Under the pieces are notes generated by a model. The model saw nothing but the letters and a program-made list of their open reading frames with translations. It had not been told where the DNA came from and searched no databases. Made by a program: the position numbers and the translations under genes. Positions 11,066-21,721 of a stretch of DNA of 64,000 bases are shown here, one piece after another. The stretch comes from Microbacterium enclense. Lineage in GTDB: Bacteria; Actinomycetota; Actinomycetes; Actinomycetales; Microbacteriaceae. How positions within the stretch are numbered: the first letter of the stretch is position 1; every line of letters starts with the position of its first letter. Where the stretch lies: positions 62,001 through 126,000 of the forward strand of contig NZ_KQ758470.1 of the NCBI RefSeq assembly GCF_001456955.1, written 5' to 3'.

Positions 11066-12366
11066 CTACAGCCGACCCGCCGCCTTCAATGCGAGATAGC
11101 GGTCGGCGACGAGGGGCGGCAGGTCGTCGGCCGAGGCCGAAACCGCGTCGCCGCCCGCGCGGACGACGGCATCGCGCACGCGCTCGGCGTCGTGGCGCGC
11201 GCGTTCGACCGCGGCCGCCGCGTACACGTCGGCGGCATCGTGATGCGGCATCGTCTCGCCGGGCCCGTCCGTGGCGGTGGCGACCAGCAGGCGCGAGCGT
11301 GCGGCGACGGCGGGGAGCGAGGCGAGGAAGGCGCGCGCGGCCTCGGGGTCGTCGGCGGCGGTGAGCAGCACGACGAGGGCGGGGCGCACCGAGAGCGCGC
11401 GCACCTGGGCGAAGGCGGCATCCCAATCGGTGTCGATGAGTTGCGGGTCGACCGGGCACATGGCATCCACCAGCGCGGGCAGCAGCGGCGTCCCCTCGAT
11501 CCGGGTGACGCGGGCGCGGGTCACGCGGTCGAACATGAGCAGGTGCACGTGGTCGCCGGCGCGGGACGCCAGCACCGCCAGCAGCAGGGCCGCCTCCAGC
11601 GCGGCATCCAGTCGCACGCCGTCTCCCACCCGAGCCGCGGCGGTGCGCCCGGTGTCGATGACGATGACGACGTGGCGGTCGCGCTCGGGCCGCCAGGTGC
11701 GCAGCATGGTCGTCCCGGCGCGGGCGGTGGCCCGCCAGTCGATCGAGCGCACGTCGTCGCCGCGGACGTACTCGCGCAGGCTGTCGAACTCGGTGCCCGG
11801 ACCCCGCACCTGCAGGGTGGTGTTGCCGTCGAGCTCGCGCAGGCGAGCGAGGCGCGAGGGCAGGTGCCGGCGCGAGGTGAACGGCGGCAGCACCCGCAGG
11901 TGCGCGGGGGCGTCGATCACGGCCTGGCGGCCGGCGAGACCCAGCGGTCCGACCGAGCGCACGACGACGAAGGCGCTGCGCAGCTCCCCGCGACGGCGGG
12001 GCTGCAGCCGCAGCGGCGCCCCCCGGCGTTCGCCCGGCGGCACGGTGACGCTCTGACGCTCCGCCGGGGCTCCGGCGGTCGGCTGCCAGGCATCGCGCAC
12101 GCGCGCTCGCAGTAGGCGGGTGCCGAGGTTGCGCACCCGGATCTCGCCCGCGATCGGCTCGTCGCGCAGGGCGCGCTCCGGCAGGACGCGCGTGATCTCC
12201 ACGCGGCGCGGATCGCCCGCCGCCGCGACGTCGACGGCCGCCAGCACCGCGCACAGCATGATCCATCCGCCCGCGGCGACCCACGCCGAGACCCCCGCGC
12301 TGCTGAGCAGTACGAGAGGCACGACGCCGAGGGCGACGAGCAGGGCGAGGCGGCCGGTGACGATCA

Positions 12367-12367
<1 letters not shown>
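11066..12367 (-). CDS. DUF58 domain protein
   Basis: A 433-residue protein. Two N-terminal membrane helices lie within residues 5-45 (GRLALLVALGVVPLVLL and WVAAGGWIMLCAVLAAV), followed by a beta-rich domain. The DUF58 signature is FDSLREYVRGDDVRSIDWRATAR, followed by a von Willebrand A-like segment with HVVIVIDTGRTA. DUF58 proteins are standard partners of MoxR AAA+ ATPases. The ATG shares its first base with the moxR stop (TGATG), so the two are [15 protein letters not shown] coupled. Exact role unknown; cell-envelope or chaperone functions are proposed for the family. Confidence 0.9.
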
Positions 12368-13469
<1,102 letters not shown>

Positions 13470-13473
<4 letters not shown>

Positions 13474-14636
13474 CGGGTGGTCCCTTCGGTTCGGACGGCG
13501 GCGCGCACGCTCGCCTCGAGGTCGCGGAGTCGGTCGGCGGCAGCGACGAGGTCGCGGTCGGTGCGGGGCCGGTCGTCGGCGAGGATGGCGCGCACCCGGG
13601 CGCGATCCGCCCCCAGTCGTTCGGCGACCGCGTCGACCACCTGGTCGGGCGCACTCCGCGTCGGCAATCCCAGCAGCCGCTGCAGGCGCGAGCGCGCTGC
13701 CCGTCGCAGTTCGTCGAGGGCGTGCGGCGCGTCTCGCGCGGTGGCGTACAGGCGCGCGCGGCCCTCGGTCGTCTCGTTCGCCCGCACGGTGACCGGCAGG
13801 CGTTCGGTCACGAGGGGGCCGAACCGGCGCCCGCGCCAGAGGGCGGAGACCAGGGCGGCGACGAGCAGCATCAGGATGCCGGGGGTGACCCACGGCGGGG
13901 TCAGCTCGCCGAGCGTCGGGGCGTCGGCGGCGCGGTCGGCGTCGGCGGGGGAGGGCACGTACCAGACGAGGGTGTCGGTCTGGCCGAGGACGGCCAGGGC
14001 CAGGGCGGCGTTGCCGTCGAGCGGGAGGGTGGCGTTCGTCGCCGTCGCCAGGGCGTCGAGCGCGGTGACCGTGCGGCCGTTCGCCTCGCTGAAGAGGAGG
14101 CCGACCTCTCCGTCGACGGGGAAACACCCCCGCACCCCGTCGCCGGGCGTCATCAGCTCGCCGACCCGTGCTGTCGCGGCGTTCGCGGCCGCGGGCACGC
14201 GGCAGTCGGCGGCGACCGCCCGATCGTCGGCGAAACCGCCCGTACGAGAGCCGTTCAGCAGCACGTCGAGCGTGCGCGAACGGGGTTCGAGCAGGATGAC
14301 GTGTCTCGCGCGACCGGTCACGTCGCGCAGCGCGTCGTCGGACAGCATCGGGGCGTCGCGCATCGCGAGCGAGGCCTCGCCGCCCTCCAGCGCGCGCTCG
14401 GCGGCGCGGCGATCGCGGGCGATGACCACACGCACGCCCTGCTGCTCGAGCACGCGGACGACGGCCCGCGTACCGTCGGCCCCCGCGGACTCCGGGTCGA
14501 GGGCGTCGCGCTGCGAGTATCCGCCGAAGACGAGGGTGCCGCCGACGAGGGCGACCACGAGCACCGCCACGACCAGTGCCGCCCATCCGAGCGCGCCCCG
14601 ACGTCGTGACCGGGGCGGCGCCTCCGCGACGCTCAC
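13470..14636 (-). CDS. DUF4350 domain membrane protein
   Basis: A 388-residue protein. It has one N-terminal membrane helix (ALGWAALVVAVLVVALVGG), a large extracytoplasmic domain, and a second helix near residue 255 (PGILMLLVAALVSALWRG). A cytoplasmic tail rich in Arg and Asp follows. This matches DUF4350 proteins of actinobacterial MoxR clusters, which resemble the GATase-like domains of gliding-associated proteins. The GTG start overlaps the stop of the DUF4129 gene (GTGA), placing it third in a five-gene coupled operon. Function unknown. Confidence 0.85.
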
Positions 14637-15286
14637 GCGGTGACCGCCGGCGTCGGGCGCGTGCGCACGGCCTGATCGTCGAGGTCGGCGACCGACCGAT
14701 AGTGCTCGGCGGTGCCGGGCCGGCGGAGGTAGCGCACGTCGTCGAAGATCTCCGCGGCGGCCTCCAGCGACAGGGCGAGAGGGGGGAGGGATGCCGCCGC
14801 ATCACGGCAGAAGGCGCGAACGGTCGCGCCCGGCGGAGGGTCGACGAGCCCGCGCTCGGTGAGACCGCGCGCGACGGCGCGGAAGCGCAGCACGATGGCC
14901 TCGTCCCAATCCGCGCGGGCGGCGGCGCGGGCGGCGTCGGCGCGCAACTCATCCGCGGAGCGGGCGTCGTCGTCGTCGAAGAGGGCGTGGGCGGCCGGCG
15001 CGGCGCGCCGCGCGAGCCGGGGGCGCCCCCAGATGAGGAGGCCAACGACGATCAGCGCGGCGACGACGATCGCGAGGACGATGAGCGCCGACGGGCCCCA
15101 TCCCGCTGTGTCGGGCACGCGCAGCAGGTCGCCGAGGAACCGGCCCACCGCCTGGGCGATGCGGTCGATGATCGTCGGTTCAGCCGCCTCGTAAGCCGGG
15201 TCGGCGAGTTCGCGCTCGGCCCACTCCCGCGCCTGGTCGGGATCGGGGAGGAGCGGGAGCGCTGTCGCGAGCGTCGGAAGGGTCAC
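14633..15286 (-). CDS. DUF4129 domain membrane protein
   Basis: A 217-residue protein with a single membrane helix near residues 65-88 (PSALIVLAIVVAALIVVGLLIW). The C-terminal DUF4129 domain contains DWDEAIVLRFRAVARGLTERG and a conserved LRRPGTAEHYRSVADLD region. In related actinobacteria DUF4129 genes sit beside DUF4350, MoxR and DUF58 genes. I chose the GTG at 15286 because it overlaps the upstream stop (GTGA) like the other junctions in this operon. An ATG at 15316 would add ten residues. Function unknown. Confidence 0.85.
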   Translation of the reverse strand: MTLPTLATALPLLPDPDQAREWAERELADPAYEAAEPTIIDRIAQAVGRFLGDLLRVPDTAGWGPSALIVLAIVVAALIVVGLLIWGRPRLARRAAPAAHALFDDDDARSADELRADAARAAARADWDEAIVLRFRAVARGLTERGLVDPPPGATVRAFCRDAAASLPPLALSLEAAAEIFDDVRYLRRPGTAEHYRSVADLDDQAVRTRPTPAVTA

Positions 15287-16692
15287 GCGTCGCCGTTCGA
15301 GCCGGGGGCGGCCCAAGTGGTCGGGCTCTGCGGGTGCGGCGTGGGCGGGGCGTTCGGCGCGGGGACGGGCGGCGGTGGCGGGGCGTCACCGGCGGGAGCG
15401 CCGTAGCCCGGGGTCCCGGCGGGAGCGCCGTAGCCCGGTGACCCGGCGGGAGCGCCGTAGACCGGTGACCCGGCGGGAGCGCCGTAGACCGGAGAAGCGG
15501 CGGAAGCGCCGTAGCCCGGGGACCCGGCGGGGGCGCCGTAGACCGGTGACCCGGCGGGAGCGCCGTAGACCGGAGAAGCGGCGGGAGCGCCGTAGCCCGA
15601 CACCCCGCCGTACCCGGACTGTTCCTGCGCGCCGAAGGGTGCCGGCCGCGCGACGACCCGCCCGACGCCGACCAGGTAGGGGTCGTCGAGATCGGTCGCG
15701 CCGGCGTCACGCGCCTCGACGTAGGTCTGCAGGTCGTGATCGAGCGCCTCGACGCGCATGCGGGCGTCGACGTACACCAGCACCGCCGAGGTGGACTGCA
15801 CGACGAGCGCGATGCACTGCACCAGGAGGATGCCGAACTGGCCGAGGATCTGCACGCCGATGACGCCGATCAGCGCGCCGCTCTCGGTTTCGCCGGTCGG
15901 AGCGAGGATGGCCGGGACGAGGCTGCCGATGAGGCTGAACGGGATCGAGATGATCTGGGCGATGATGCTGAACGCGACCGAGATGACGACGACCACGCCG
16001 AGGGTCGACCAGAACCGCCCGCGCGTGAGCCGCCACGACCGGCCGATGGCCCGGAACACGGGTGAGCGCTCGAGGATGATGACCGACGGCACCAGGAACA
16101 GCTTGGCGGCGAGCCAGAGGGCCACCACGATGAGGCCCAGCACCGCGAGGATGCCGACGAGGATGCCGAGCCACAGCACCGACATCACCAGCAGGGCGAC
16201 GATGCCGGCAAGGACGCCGAGCGCGACAACCGTGGCGAGCAGGGTCAGGGCGCTGTAGCCGATCAGGCGCCAGACCACCGGTTTCACCCGCCCCCAAACG
16301 ACCTTCAACGTGGGCTTCTCGGAGACGACCGCGTGCGCGACCTCGGCCACGACGACGCCCTGCACGATGACGCTCAACGCGCCGGTGGCCACGCCGAGCA
16401 CGAGGGCGGTGGCCGCGGTGAGCACGATCGAACCCGCCAGGATGGCGTCGTAGTCGTCGCTGCCGGGGGCCACGGTGTCGAGTCGCGTGAAGCTGGCGAC
16501 CGCCGCGCCGGCGACGGCCGCCGTGAGGATCAGGTAGGCCGCGGTCTGGGCGATCAGCGCGAAGCCCAGGAGCACCTTCGGGTTGTGGCGCAGCGCGACG
16601 AACGAACGGCCCAGGATCGTGCCGAACCCGTAGGGATGCAGCGGAACGATCCCCGGGCGGGATGCCGGAGTCCAGGCCGGATACGCGGTCAC
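15283..16692 (-). CDS. Polytopic membrane protein (glycerophosphodiester phosphodiesterase membrane-domain type) with repetitive tail
   Basis: A 469-residue protein. The N-terminus (PLHPYGFGTILGRSFVALRHNPKVLLG) introduces about six hydrophobic segments. It matches the membrane domain found in actinobacterial relatives of glycerophosphoryl diester phosphodiesterases, but there is no catalytic phosphodiesterase domain. The C-terminal 130 residues are low complexity: eight 9-residue units based on YGAPAGSPV, then a Pro run. It is the first gene of the operon leading to DUF4129, DUF4350, MoxR and DUF58. The GTG start at 16692 precedes PAWTPASRPG. The tail may be a flexible cytoplasmic interaction region. 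Function unknown. Confidence 0.8.
   Translation of the reverse strand: MTAYPAWTPASRPGIVPLHPYGFGTILGRSFVALRHNPKVLLGFALIAQTAAYLILTAAVAGAAVASFTRLDTVAPGSDDYDAILAGSIVLTAATALVLGVATGALSVIVQGVVVAEVAHAVVSEKPTLKVVWGRVKPVVWRLIGYSALTLLATVVALGVLAGIVALLVMSVLWLGILVGILAVLGLIVVALWLAAKLFLVPSVIILERSPVFRAIGRSWRLTRGRFWSTLGVVVVISVAFSIIAQIISIPFSLIGSLVPAILAPTGETESGALIGVIGVQILGQFGILLVQCIALVVQSTSAVLVYVDARMRVEALDHDLQTYVEARDAGATDLDDPYLVGVGRVVARPAPFGAQEQSGYGGVSGYGAPAASPVYGAPAGSPVYGAPAGSPGYGASAASPVYGAPAGSPVYGAPAGSPGYGAPAGTPGYGAPAGDAPPPPPVPAPNAPPTPHPQSPTTWAAPGSNGDA
15388..15603. repeat. 27-bp minisatellite, eight units, coding
   Basis: Eight in-frame 27-bp units encode 9-residue repeats of YGAPA(G/A)SP(V/G). The Tyr codons recur exactly every 27 bp, at 15403, 15430, 15457 and on to 15592. 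Near-identical units suggest recent slippage. Confidence 0.9.
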
Positions 16693-16853
16693 GGTGGCGC
16701 CTCCTCGTCACATGGCGGTCCGTTCATCGTGTCACACACCCCCGATACGCTCGCCTCGCGTGCAGGGAGGTCGACTACTCTCGATGAGACGTGCCCCCAC
16801 CGGGGCGACATGCCCGTTTCCGAGCGGGTCCGAGCTGGAAGACGCACACCCGA

Positions 16854-17534
16854 ATGACTTCACGGATCCTGGTTGTCGACGACGACACCGCGCTTGCCGA
16901 GATGATCGGCATCGTGCTGCGCACCGAGGGATTCGACACCGTGTTCTGCGCCGACGGCGCGCAGGCCGTGGACGCATGGCGCAGCGAGCGCCCCGACCTC
17001 ATCCTCCTCGACCTAATGCTGCCCGGCGTCGACGGCATCGAGATCTGCACGCGCGTGCGCGCGGAGTCGGGGGTGCCCATCATCATGCTCACCGCGCGCA
17101 CCGACACCGCCGACGTGGTGAAGGGCCTCGAGTCGGGCGCCGATGACTACATCATGAAGCCTTTCAACCCGAAGGAGCTCGTGGCCCGCATCCGCACGCG
17201 CCTGCGTCCGGTTCAGGCTCCGGTCGATGAGACCCTGCGTATCGGCGACCTGGTCGTCGACGTCGCCGCGCACGAGGTGCGCCGGGGCGATGTCCCGATC
17301 GCGCTCACCCCGTTGGAGTTCGAGCTGCTCGTCGCTCTCGCCGAGAAGCCCCAGCAGGTGTTCTCGCGCGAGATGCTCCTCGAGCAGGTGTGGGGCTACC
17401 ACTACAAGGCCGACACGCGTCTGGTGAACGTGCACGTGCAGCGCCTGCGCGCCAAGATCGAGGCCGACCCCGACAACCCGCGGATCGTGACCACCGTGCG
17501 CGGTGTCGGCTACCGCGCCGGCGCGGTGGCCTGA
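16854..17534 (+). CDS. mtrA: Two-component response regulator MtrA
   Basis: A 226-residue OmpR/PhoB-type regulator. The receiver domain has the acidic pair in VVDDDTALAE, phospho-acceptor Asp53 (ILLDLMLPGVDG) and Lys in IMKPFNPKEL. The C-terminal winged helix has LTPLEFELLVALAEKP and WGYHYKADTRLVNVHVQRLR. It is nearly collinear with mycobacterial MtrA, which controls cell division, wall and osmotic responses. The order mtrA-mtrB-lpqB confirms the assignment. The ribosome site is weak. An in-frame GTG at 16791, 9 nt after a TACTCT box, could give a 21-residue extension, but homology favours the ATG. Confidence 0.96.
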   Translation: MTSRILVVDDDTALAEMIGIVLRTEGFDTVFCADGAQAVDAWRSERPDLILLDLMLPGVDGIEICTRVRAESGVPIIMLTARTDTADVVKGLESGADDYIMKPFNPKELVARIRTRLRPVQAPVDETLRIGDLVVDVAAHEVRRGDVPIALTPLEFELLVALAEKPQQVFSREMLLEQVWGYHYKADTRLVNVHVQRLRAKIEADPDNPRIVTTVRGVGYRAGAVA

Positions 17535-17541
17535 GCGAGTC

Positions 17542-19224
17542 ATGACGGGGGCGGTGCGCACCCTCCCGCCCCGGGCGCGCGGACTGCGCGACTGGCGGCG
17601 GATGCGCGATCGGCTCCGCACGCTCTGGCGTCGTTCGCTGCGTTTCCGCACGATCCTCATCACGGTCACGCTGACGGCGGCGACGATCCTCGCGACCTGC
17701 CTCGCGATGGCGCTCGTGATCCAGAACGAGCTCTTCACCGCGCGGAAAGACCAGGTGCTGCTGGAAGCGCAGCGGGCCACCGCGGCCGCGCAGGCGACGC
17801 TTGACGCCGCGGTCGACTCCACCGACCCGGCCGCCGCGCAGACCCTGATGAACGGCATCGCGACGCGGCTGTCGCAGCAGTCCTCCAGCGATCTGATCGC
17901 GCTGTACCGCATCGGTCCGCCGTCGAACCTCGCTCCCCAGCCCTTCATCTCACCCGCCTTCGATTCGGACCTGGTCACCGATGCCCTCCGCACGCAGGTG
18001 CAGTCGAGCCCCGACCTGCAGTGGTGGCAATCGGTGGCGCTGCCCTCCGACGGCGGCCGCGAGGTCCCCGGCATCCTGGTCGGACACCAGCTCCGCTTCC
18101 CCGCATCCGACGGAGTCGATTCGTACGAGCTGTACATGGGGTACGACCTCGTCAGCGCGTCGCAGACCCTTTCGTTCGTGCAGGTGCTGCTGTGGGTGGT
18201 GGGGCTTGTGCTCGTCGTGCTCATCGGGGCCATCGCGTGGTTCGTCCTGCGGTCGGTGACCACCCCGATCGCGGACGCCGCCGAGACCAGCGCGAAGCTC
18301 GCCGCGGGCGACCTGGGGGTGCGGTTGCCGGTGCGCGGCGAAGACGAACTCGCGACCCTGAACCGCTCGTTCAACGCCATGGCCGACAGCATCGAGTCGC
18401 AGATCAAGGAGCTGGCCGACCTCTCGCTCGTGCAGCAGAGGTTCGTCTCCGACGTCTCGCACGAGCTGCGCACGCCCCTGACGACCATCAAGCTCGCCGC
18501 CGACATGATCAACGACCAGCGCGAGGAGTTCGATCCGGTGACCGGCCGCGCCGCCGAGCTGCTGCACGCGCAGGTGCAGCGCTTCGAGGTGCTCTTGACC
18601 GACCTGCTCGAGATCAGCCGCTACGACGCCGGCTCCGTGCAGCTCGAACTCGAGCCCACCAGCCTCGCCCATCTCGCCGAAGACGTCATCCTCTCGATGG
18701 AGCAGCTGGCCGAGGGGCACGGCTCCGACGTGCGCCTGGTCGCCCCGGGCGGATACACCCCCGTCGACATGGACGCCCGCCGCATCCGCCGCATCGTGCG
18801 GAACCTCCTCGGCAACGCCATCGAGCACGGCGAGGGCCGACCGATCGTCGTGTCGGTCGACAGCGATCGGGATGCCATCGCTCTGGGCGTCCGCGACTTC
18901 GGTCTCGGCATGCGCGGTGAAGACGTCGAGCGGGTGTTCGACCGGTTCTGGCGCGCCGATCCCTCGCGGGTTCGCACGATCGGCGGCACGGGTCTCGGGC
19001 TGTCGATCGCCCTCGGAGACGCCCGCCTGCACGGTGGCACGCTCGCGGTGTGGTCGGAGCTGGGCCGGGGGTCGAACTTCGTGCTCACCCTCCCTCGCAA
19101 CGGCGATCCGGTGACCGGTTCGCCCCTGCCGCTCGTGCCCGATGACGAGCAGGGCGGAGCCCTCGAGGCACTCGGTCTCACGCAGCCCATCGCCACCCGG
19201 CCCGGCGTCCGGAGGTCGTCATGA
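17542..19224 (+). CDS. mtrB: Sensor histidine kinase MtrB
   Basis: A 560-residue sensor kinase. A first membrane helix near residues 37-62 and a second near 213-237 bracket an extracellular sensor domain of about 150 residues. A HAMP domain follows, then the HisKA box FVSDVSHELRTPLTTI with His307, and the ATPase motifs NLLGNAIEHGEG, DFGLGM and GGTGLGLSIA. MtrB phosphorylates MtrA. It follows mtrA after 7 bp, and its stop overlaps the lpqB start (ATGA). The partner lipoprotein LpqB is known to modulate MtrB in actinobacteria. Confidence 0.95.
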   Translation: MTGAVRTLPPRARGLRDWRRMRDRLRTLWRRSLRFRTILITVTLTAATILATCLAMALVIQNELFTARKDQVLLEAQRATAAAQATLDAAVDSTDPAAAQTLMNGIATRLSQQSSSDLIALYRIGPPSNLAPQPFISPAFDSDLVTDALRTQVQSSPDLQWWQSVALPSDGGREVPGILVGHQLRFPASDGVDSYELYMGYDLVSASQTLSFVQVLLWVVGLVLVVLIGAIAWFVLRSVTTPIADAAETSAKLAAGDLGVRLPVRGEDELATLNRSFNAMADSIESQIKELADLSLVQQRFVSDVSHELRTPLTTIKLAADMINDQREEFDPVTGRAAELLHAQVQRFEVLLTDLLEISRYDAGSVQLELEPTSLAHLAEDVILSMEQLAEGHGSDVRLVAPGGYTPVDMDARRIRRIVRNLLGNAIEHGEGRPIVVSVDSDRDAIALGVRDFGLGMRGEDVERVFDRFWRADPSRVRTIGGTGLGLSIALGDARLHGGTLAVWSELGRGSNFVLTLPRNGDPVTGSPLPLVPDDEQGGALEALGLTQPIATRPGVRRSS

Positions 19225-20879
19225 GACGCGTGCTCGCCGCCGTCAGCCTCGCCCTCGTGCTCGCGCTCGCCGCGTGCACGGGTCTGCCGACCACCGGCTA
19301 CGTCAACCCGGGTCGCGGTCCGCAGTCCGACGACACCCAGGCGTTCGCGTTCGTGCCCGACGGGCCGCAGGACGACGCCACGCCCACCGAGATCGTGGAG
19401 GGGTTCCTCCGCGCCGGCTCCGGCCCCGCCGACGACTGGGCGACGGCGAAGCTCTTCCTCGCCCCGGGGACGCAATGGGATCCTCGAGCGCGCGTGACGA
19501 TCGACCGTCTGGTCGACAGGCGCTCTTCGGCCGCCGGCGACGGCACCTCGGTGTCGGTGTCGTTGACCGCGACGGCCGAGGTGGATGCCAACGGCGCCTA
19601 CGCCCCCGCGGCCTCCGGCACGGCCGAGACGCTGTCGTTCTCGCTGGCGCGGGTTGACGATCAGTGGCGGATTACCTCGGCACCCGACGGCGTCGTGCTG
19701 TACGAGGAGGTCTTCCCGACCGTCTATCAGACGGCATCCATCGCGTACTTCGACCCGAACTTCGACTTCATCGTCCCCGACGTGCGCTGGTTCCCCCGCG
19801 CGCTGGTGGCCAGCCGGGTGGCGACCGCCCTGGTCGACGGGCAGCCCAGTGCCTGGCTGGCGGGTGCGGTGGCGTCCGCCTTCCCCGACGAGCTCTCGCT
19901 CGTGGGCCGCTCGGTCACGCTGTCGCAGAACGGCGTCGCCCAGGTACAGCTGCCGCAGGCGGCGCTGAGTCTGGACCGTACGCGGCTCGACCGCATGCAG
20001 ACCCAGCTCGCGCGGAGCCTCGCCACCGCCGGGATCAGCGAGGTGCAGATGACCGTCGACGGCACCCCCATCGCCGCCACCGAGGTGCAGGTCCGCGTGA
20101 CGCGCGTCGACCCCTCGCCGGCCGTGCTCACGGCGGCGGGCGCGTTCGGGTCGCTCGCGGGCGACACGGTCGAGCCGATCGCGGGGCTCTCCGACGCGGT
20201 CGAATCGCTCGAGCCGGCGGCCGTCGAACTGGAGGCCGATCGCAGCCTCGCGGCCGTCCGGACGCGGCAGGGTGCGGTCGCCAGCGCCCTGTCCGACGGC
20301 CGTACCTTCCTGCTCGACGACCGCCCCGGTCTCATCACCCCCTCGATCGACGCCGAGGGCGCGATCTGGAGCGTCCCGGCGACGACACCCACGCAGGTGC
20401 GTGCCATCAGTCCCGAGGGCGTCCCGCGTGATGTCGGCAACGCGTGGCCGGATGCCGGCGAGATCACGGCCATGCAGATCTCGCGGGACGGCACGCGCAT
20501 CGCGGCCATCGTCACGGTCTCCGGGGCGCGGGAGGTCTGGGTGGCCGGCATCCAGCGGGTGAGCGGCGACATCGATCTCGGCCCGCCCCATGTGCTGTCG
20601 TTCTCGCAGCCGGGCTCGTTCGACCTCGCCTGGCTCGACGACACCACGGTGGGCGTGCTGTCGAGCGCCGACGGCGTGAGCACCCTGCACGAACTCGGTG
20701 TGGGCGGTCGCGGCACCGACTCGGTCGCGCCGGAGGGAACCCGGTCGCTGGCGGCGGGCAGCACGAGCGTGCGGGTGCTCGACGACCAGGGCCGGTTGTT
20801 CAGCCGTCGCGGCAGCTCGTGGACGCTGGTCGCTTCCGGCATCCGCGTTCTGGCCGCGCAGCAGGGCACCACCTCCTGA
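19221..20879 (+). CDS. lpqB: Lipoprotein LpqB, MtrAB accessory protein
   Basis: A 552-residue exported lipoprotein. The signal peptide ends in a lipobox (LALAAC, with Cys19 as the lipidated residue). The N-terminal half contains the GerMN-like region and the C-terminal half the LpqB beta-propeller domain (MQISRDGTRIAAIVTVSG, RVLDDQGRLFSR). In mycobacteria LpqB binds the MtrB sensor domain. Overlap with mtrB and conserved order make the assignment secure. Confidence 0.93.
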   Translation: MRRVLAAVSLALVLALAACTGLPTTGYVNPGRGPQSDDTQAFAFVPDGPQDDATPTEIVEGFLRAGSGPADDWATAKLFLAPGTQWDPRARVTIDRLVDRRSSAAGDGTSVSVSLTATAEVDANGAYAPAASGTAETLSFSLARVDDQWRITSAPDGVVLYEEVFPTVYQTASIAYFDPNFDFIVPDVRWFPRALVASRVATALVDGQPSAWLAGAVASAFPDELSLVGRSVTLSQNGVAQVQLPQAALSLDRTRLDRMQTQLARSLATAGISEVQMTVDGTPIAATEVQVRVTRVDPSPAVLTAAGAFGSLAGDTVEPIAGLSDAVESLEPAAVELEADRSLAAVRTRQGAVASALSDGRTFLLDDRPGLITPSIDAEGAIWSVPATTPTQVRAISPEGVPRDVGNAWPDAGEITAMQISRDGTRIAAIVTVSGAREVWVAGIQRVSGDIDLGPPHVLSFSQPGSFDLAWLDDTTVGVLSSADGVSTLHELGVGGRGTDSVAPEGTRSLAAGSTSVRVLDDQGRLFSRRGSSWTLVASGIRVLAAQQGTTS

Positions 20880-20959
20880 CCCTCCTCCCCAGGCGGAGCG
20901 GCGTCCACAGACCTGATACACACCGGTGCGACGGTGCGGTCGGGGACGAGGCTGGCGGG

Positions 20960-21628
20960 ATGACGCTCCTCGCCCTCATCGCCTCCGGGTTGCGCGACGC
21001 GCTGACGTTCTGGTTGCCCCTGGCGTGCGCGGGCTGCGACGCGCCCGACGTCTCGCTCTGCGACGGATGCCGCGCCGCTCTGGTGCCGCGCCCCTCGAGG
21101 CGTCACGCCGGGCCGTCCCTCCCGATCGTCTGCGGGCTGCGCTTCGAGGGCATTGCGGCGCGAGTCATCCGTGCGTTCAAAGAGGAGGGTCGCACAGCCC
21201 TCGCGCGCGACCTCGCCCCCGCGCTGGCGGCCGCCCTCGCGGCATCCGTCCCTCCCGGGGCGCGGGTCACGACCGTCCCGTCCTCGTCCGCGGCGTTCCG
21301 CCGCCGCGGGTACCGTCCGGTCGACCTGCTCGTGCGACGCGCCGGGCGCCGGCCCGAGCGGCTGCTGCGCCTGCGACGCTCACCCGAGGATCAGCGGGGC
21401 CTGGGCGACCGTGCGCGTCGAGAGAACGTGCGGGGCGCGTTCGCGGCCCGCCGCCCGCTCGACGGTGCGGTCGTGGTGGTCGACGATGTCGTGACGACGG
21501 GTGCGACCCTCGCCGAGGCCGTTCGCGCCCTGCGCGCGGCGGGTGCTACCGATGTGCGAGCCGTCGCGCTCGCGCACACGCCGCGTCGCAGCGGATCCCG
21601 AGATGAATCGGAGGTGATTATGACGTGA
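20960..21628 (+). CDS. ComF family phosphoribosyltransferase-like protein
   Basis: A 222-residue protein. Near the N-terminus is the zinc-ribbon half-pair CAGCDAPDVSLCDGC. The C-terminal type I phosphoribosyltransferase fold has the PRPP loop AVVVVDDVVTTGATLAEA. Family members are linked to DNA uptake in Bacillus and Haemophilus, but in actinobacteria they occupy a conserved place between lpqB and hpf (Rv3242c) and their role is unresolved. The ATG at 20960 is chosen by family length; the ribosome site is poor. Confidence 0.88.
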   Translation: MTLLALIASGLRDALTFWLPLACAGCDAPDVSLCDGCRAALVPRPSRRHAGPSLPIVCGLRFEGIAARVIRAFKEEGRTALARDLAPALAAALAASVPPGARVTTVPSSSAAFRRRGYRPVDLLVRRAGRRPERLLRLRRSPEDQRGLGDRARRENVRGAFAARRPLDGAVVVVDDVVTTGATLAEAVRALRAAGATDVRAVALAHTPRRSGSRDESEVIMT

Positions 21629-21653
21629 CACGGCGGTGGCCTCCCACTAGCGT
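21625..21653 (+). promoter_or_regulatory. Promoter of hpf
   Basis: The -35-like GTGACA (21625-21630) and the -10 TAGCGT (21648-21653) are separated by exactly 17 nt. Together they give a leader of about 60 nt. The -35 overlaps the comF stop. Confidence 0.5.
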
Positions 21654-21676
21654 GGGGATGACTGAAGGCGACGGAT

Positions 21677-21701
21677 GTTCCGCCCTTAGACCGGGCGGAA
21701 C
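21677..21701 (+). promoter_or_regulatory. 5'-UTR hairpin of hpf
   Basis: A perfect 9-bp stem, GTTCCGCCC with GGGCGGAAC around a 7-nt loop, ends 7 nt before the AAGGAGGTC ribosome site. It could terminate comF read-through or stabilise and regulate hpf mRNA. Confidence 0.5.
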
Positions 21702-21721
21702 CCGGAACAAGGAGGTCACGG

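Noticed and set aside
16791-16853. In-frame GTG extension of MtrA by 21 residues, behind a TACTCT box
   Set aside because: Conserved MtrA proteins begin just before ILVVDDD; kept only as an alternative start.
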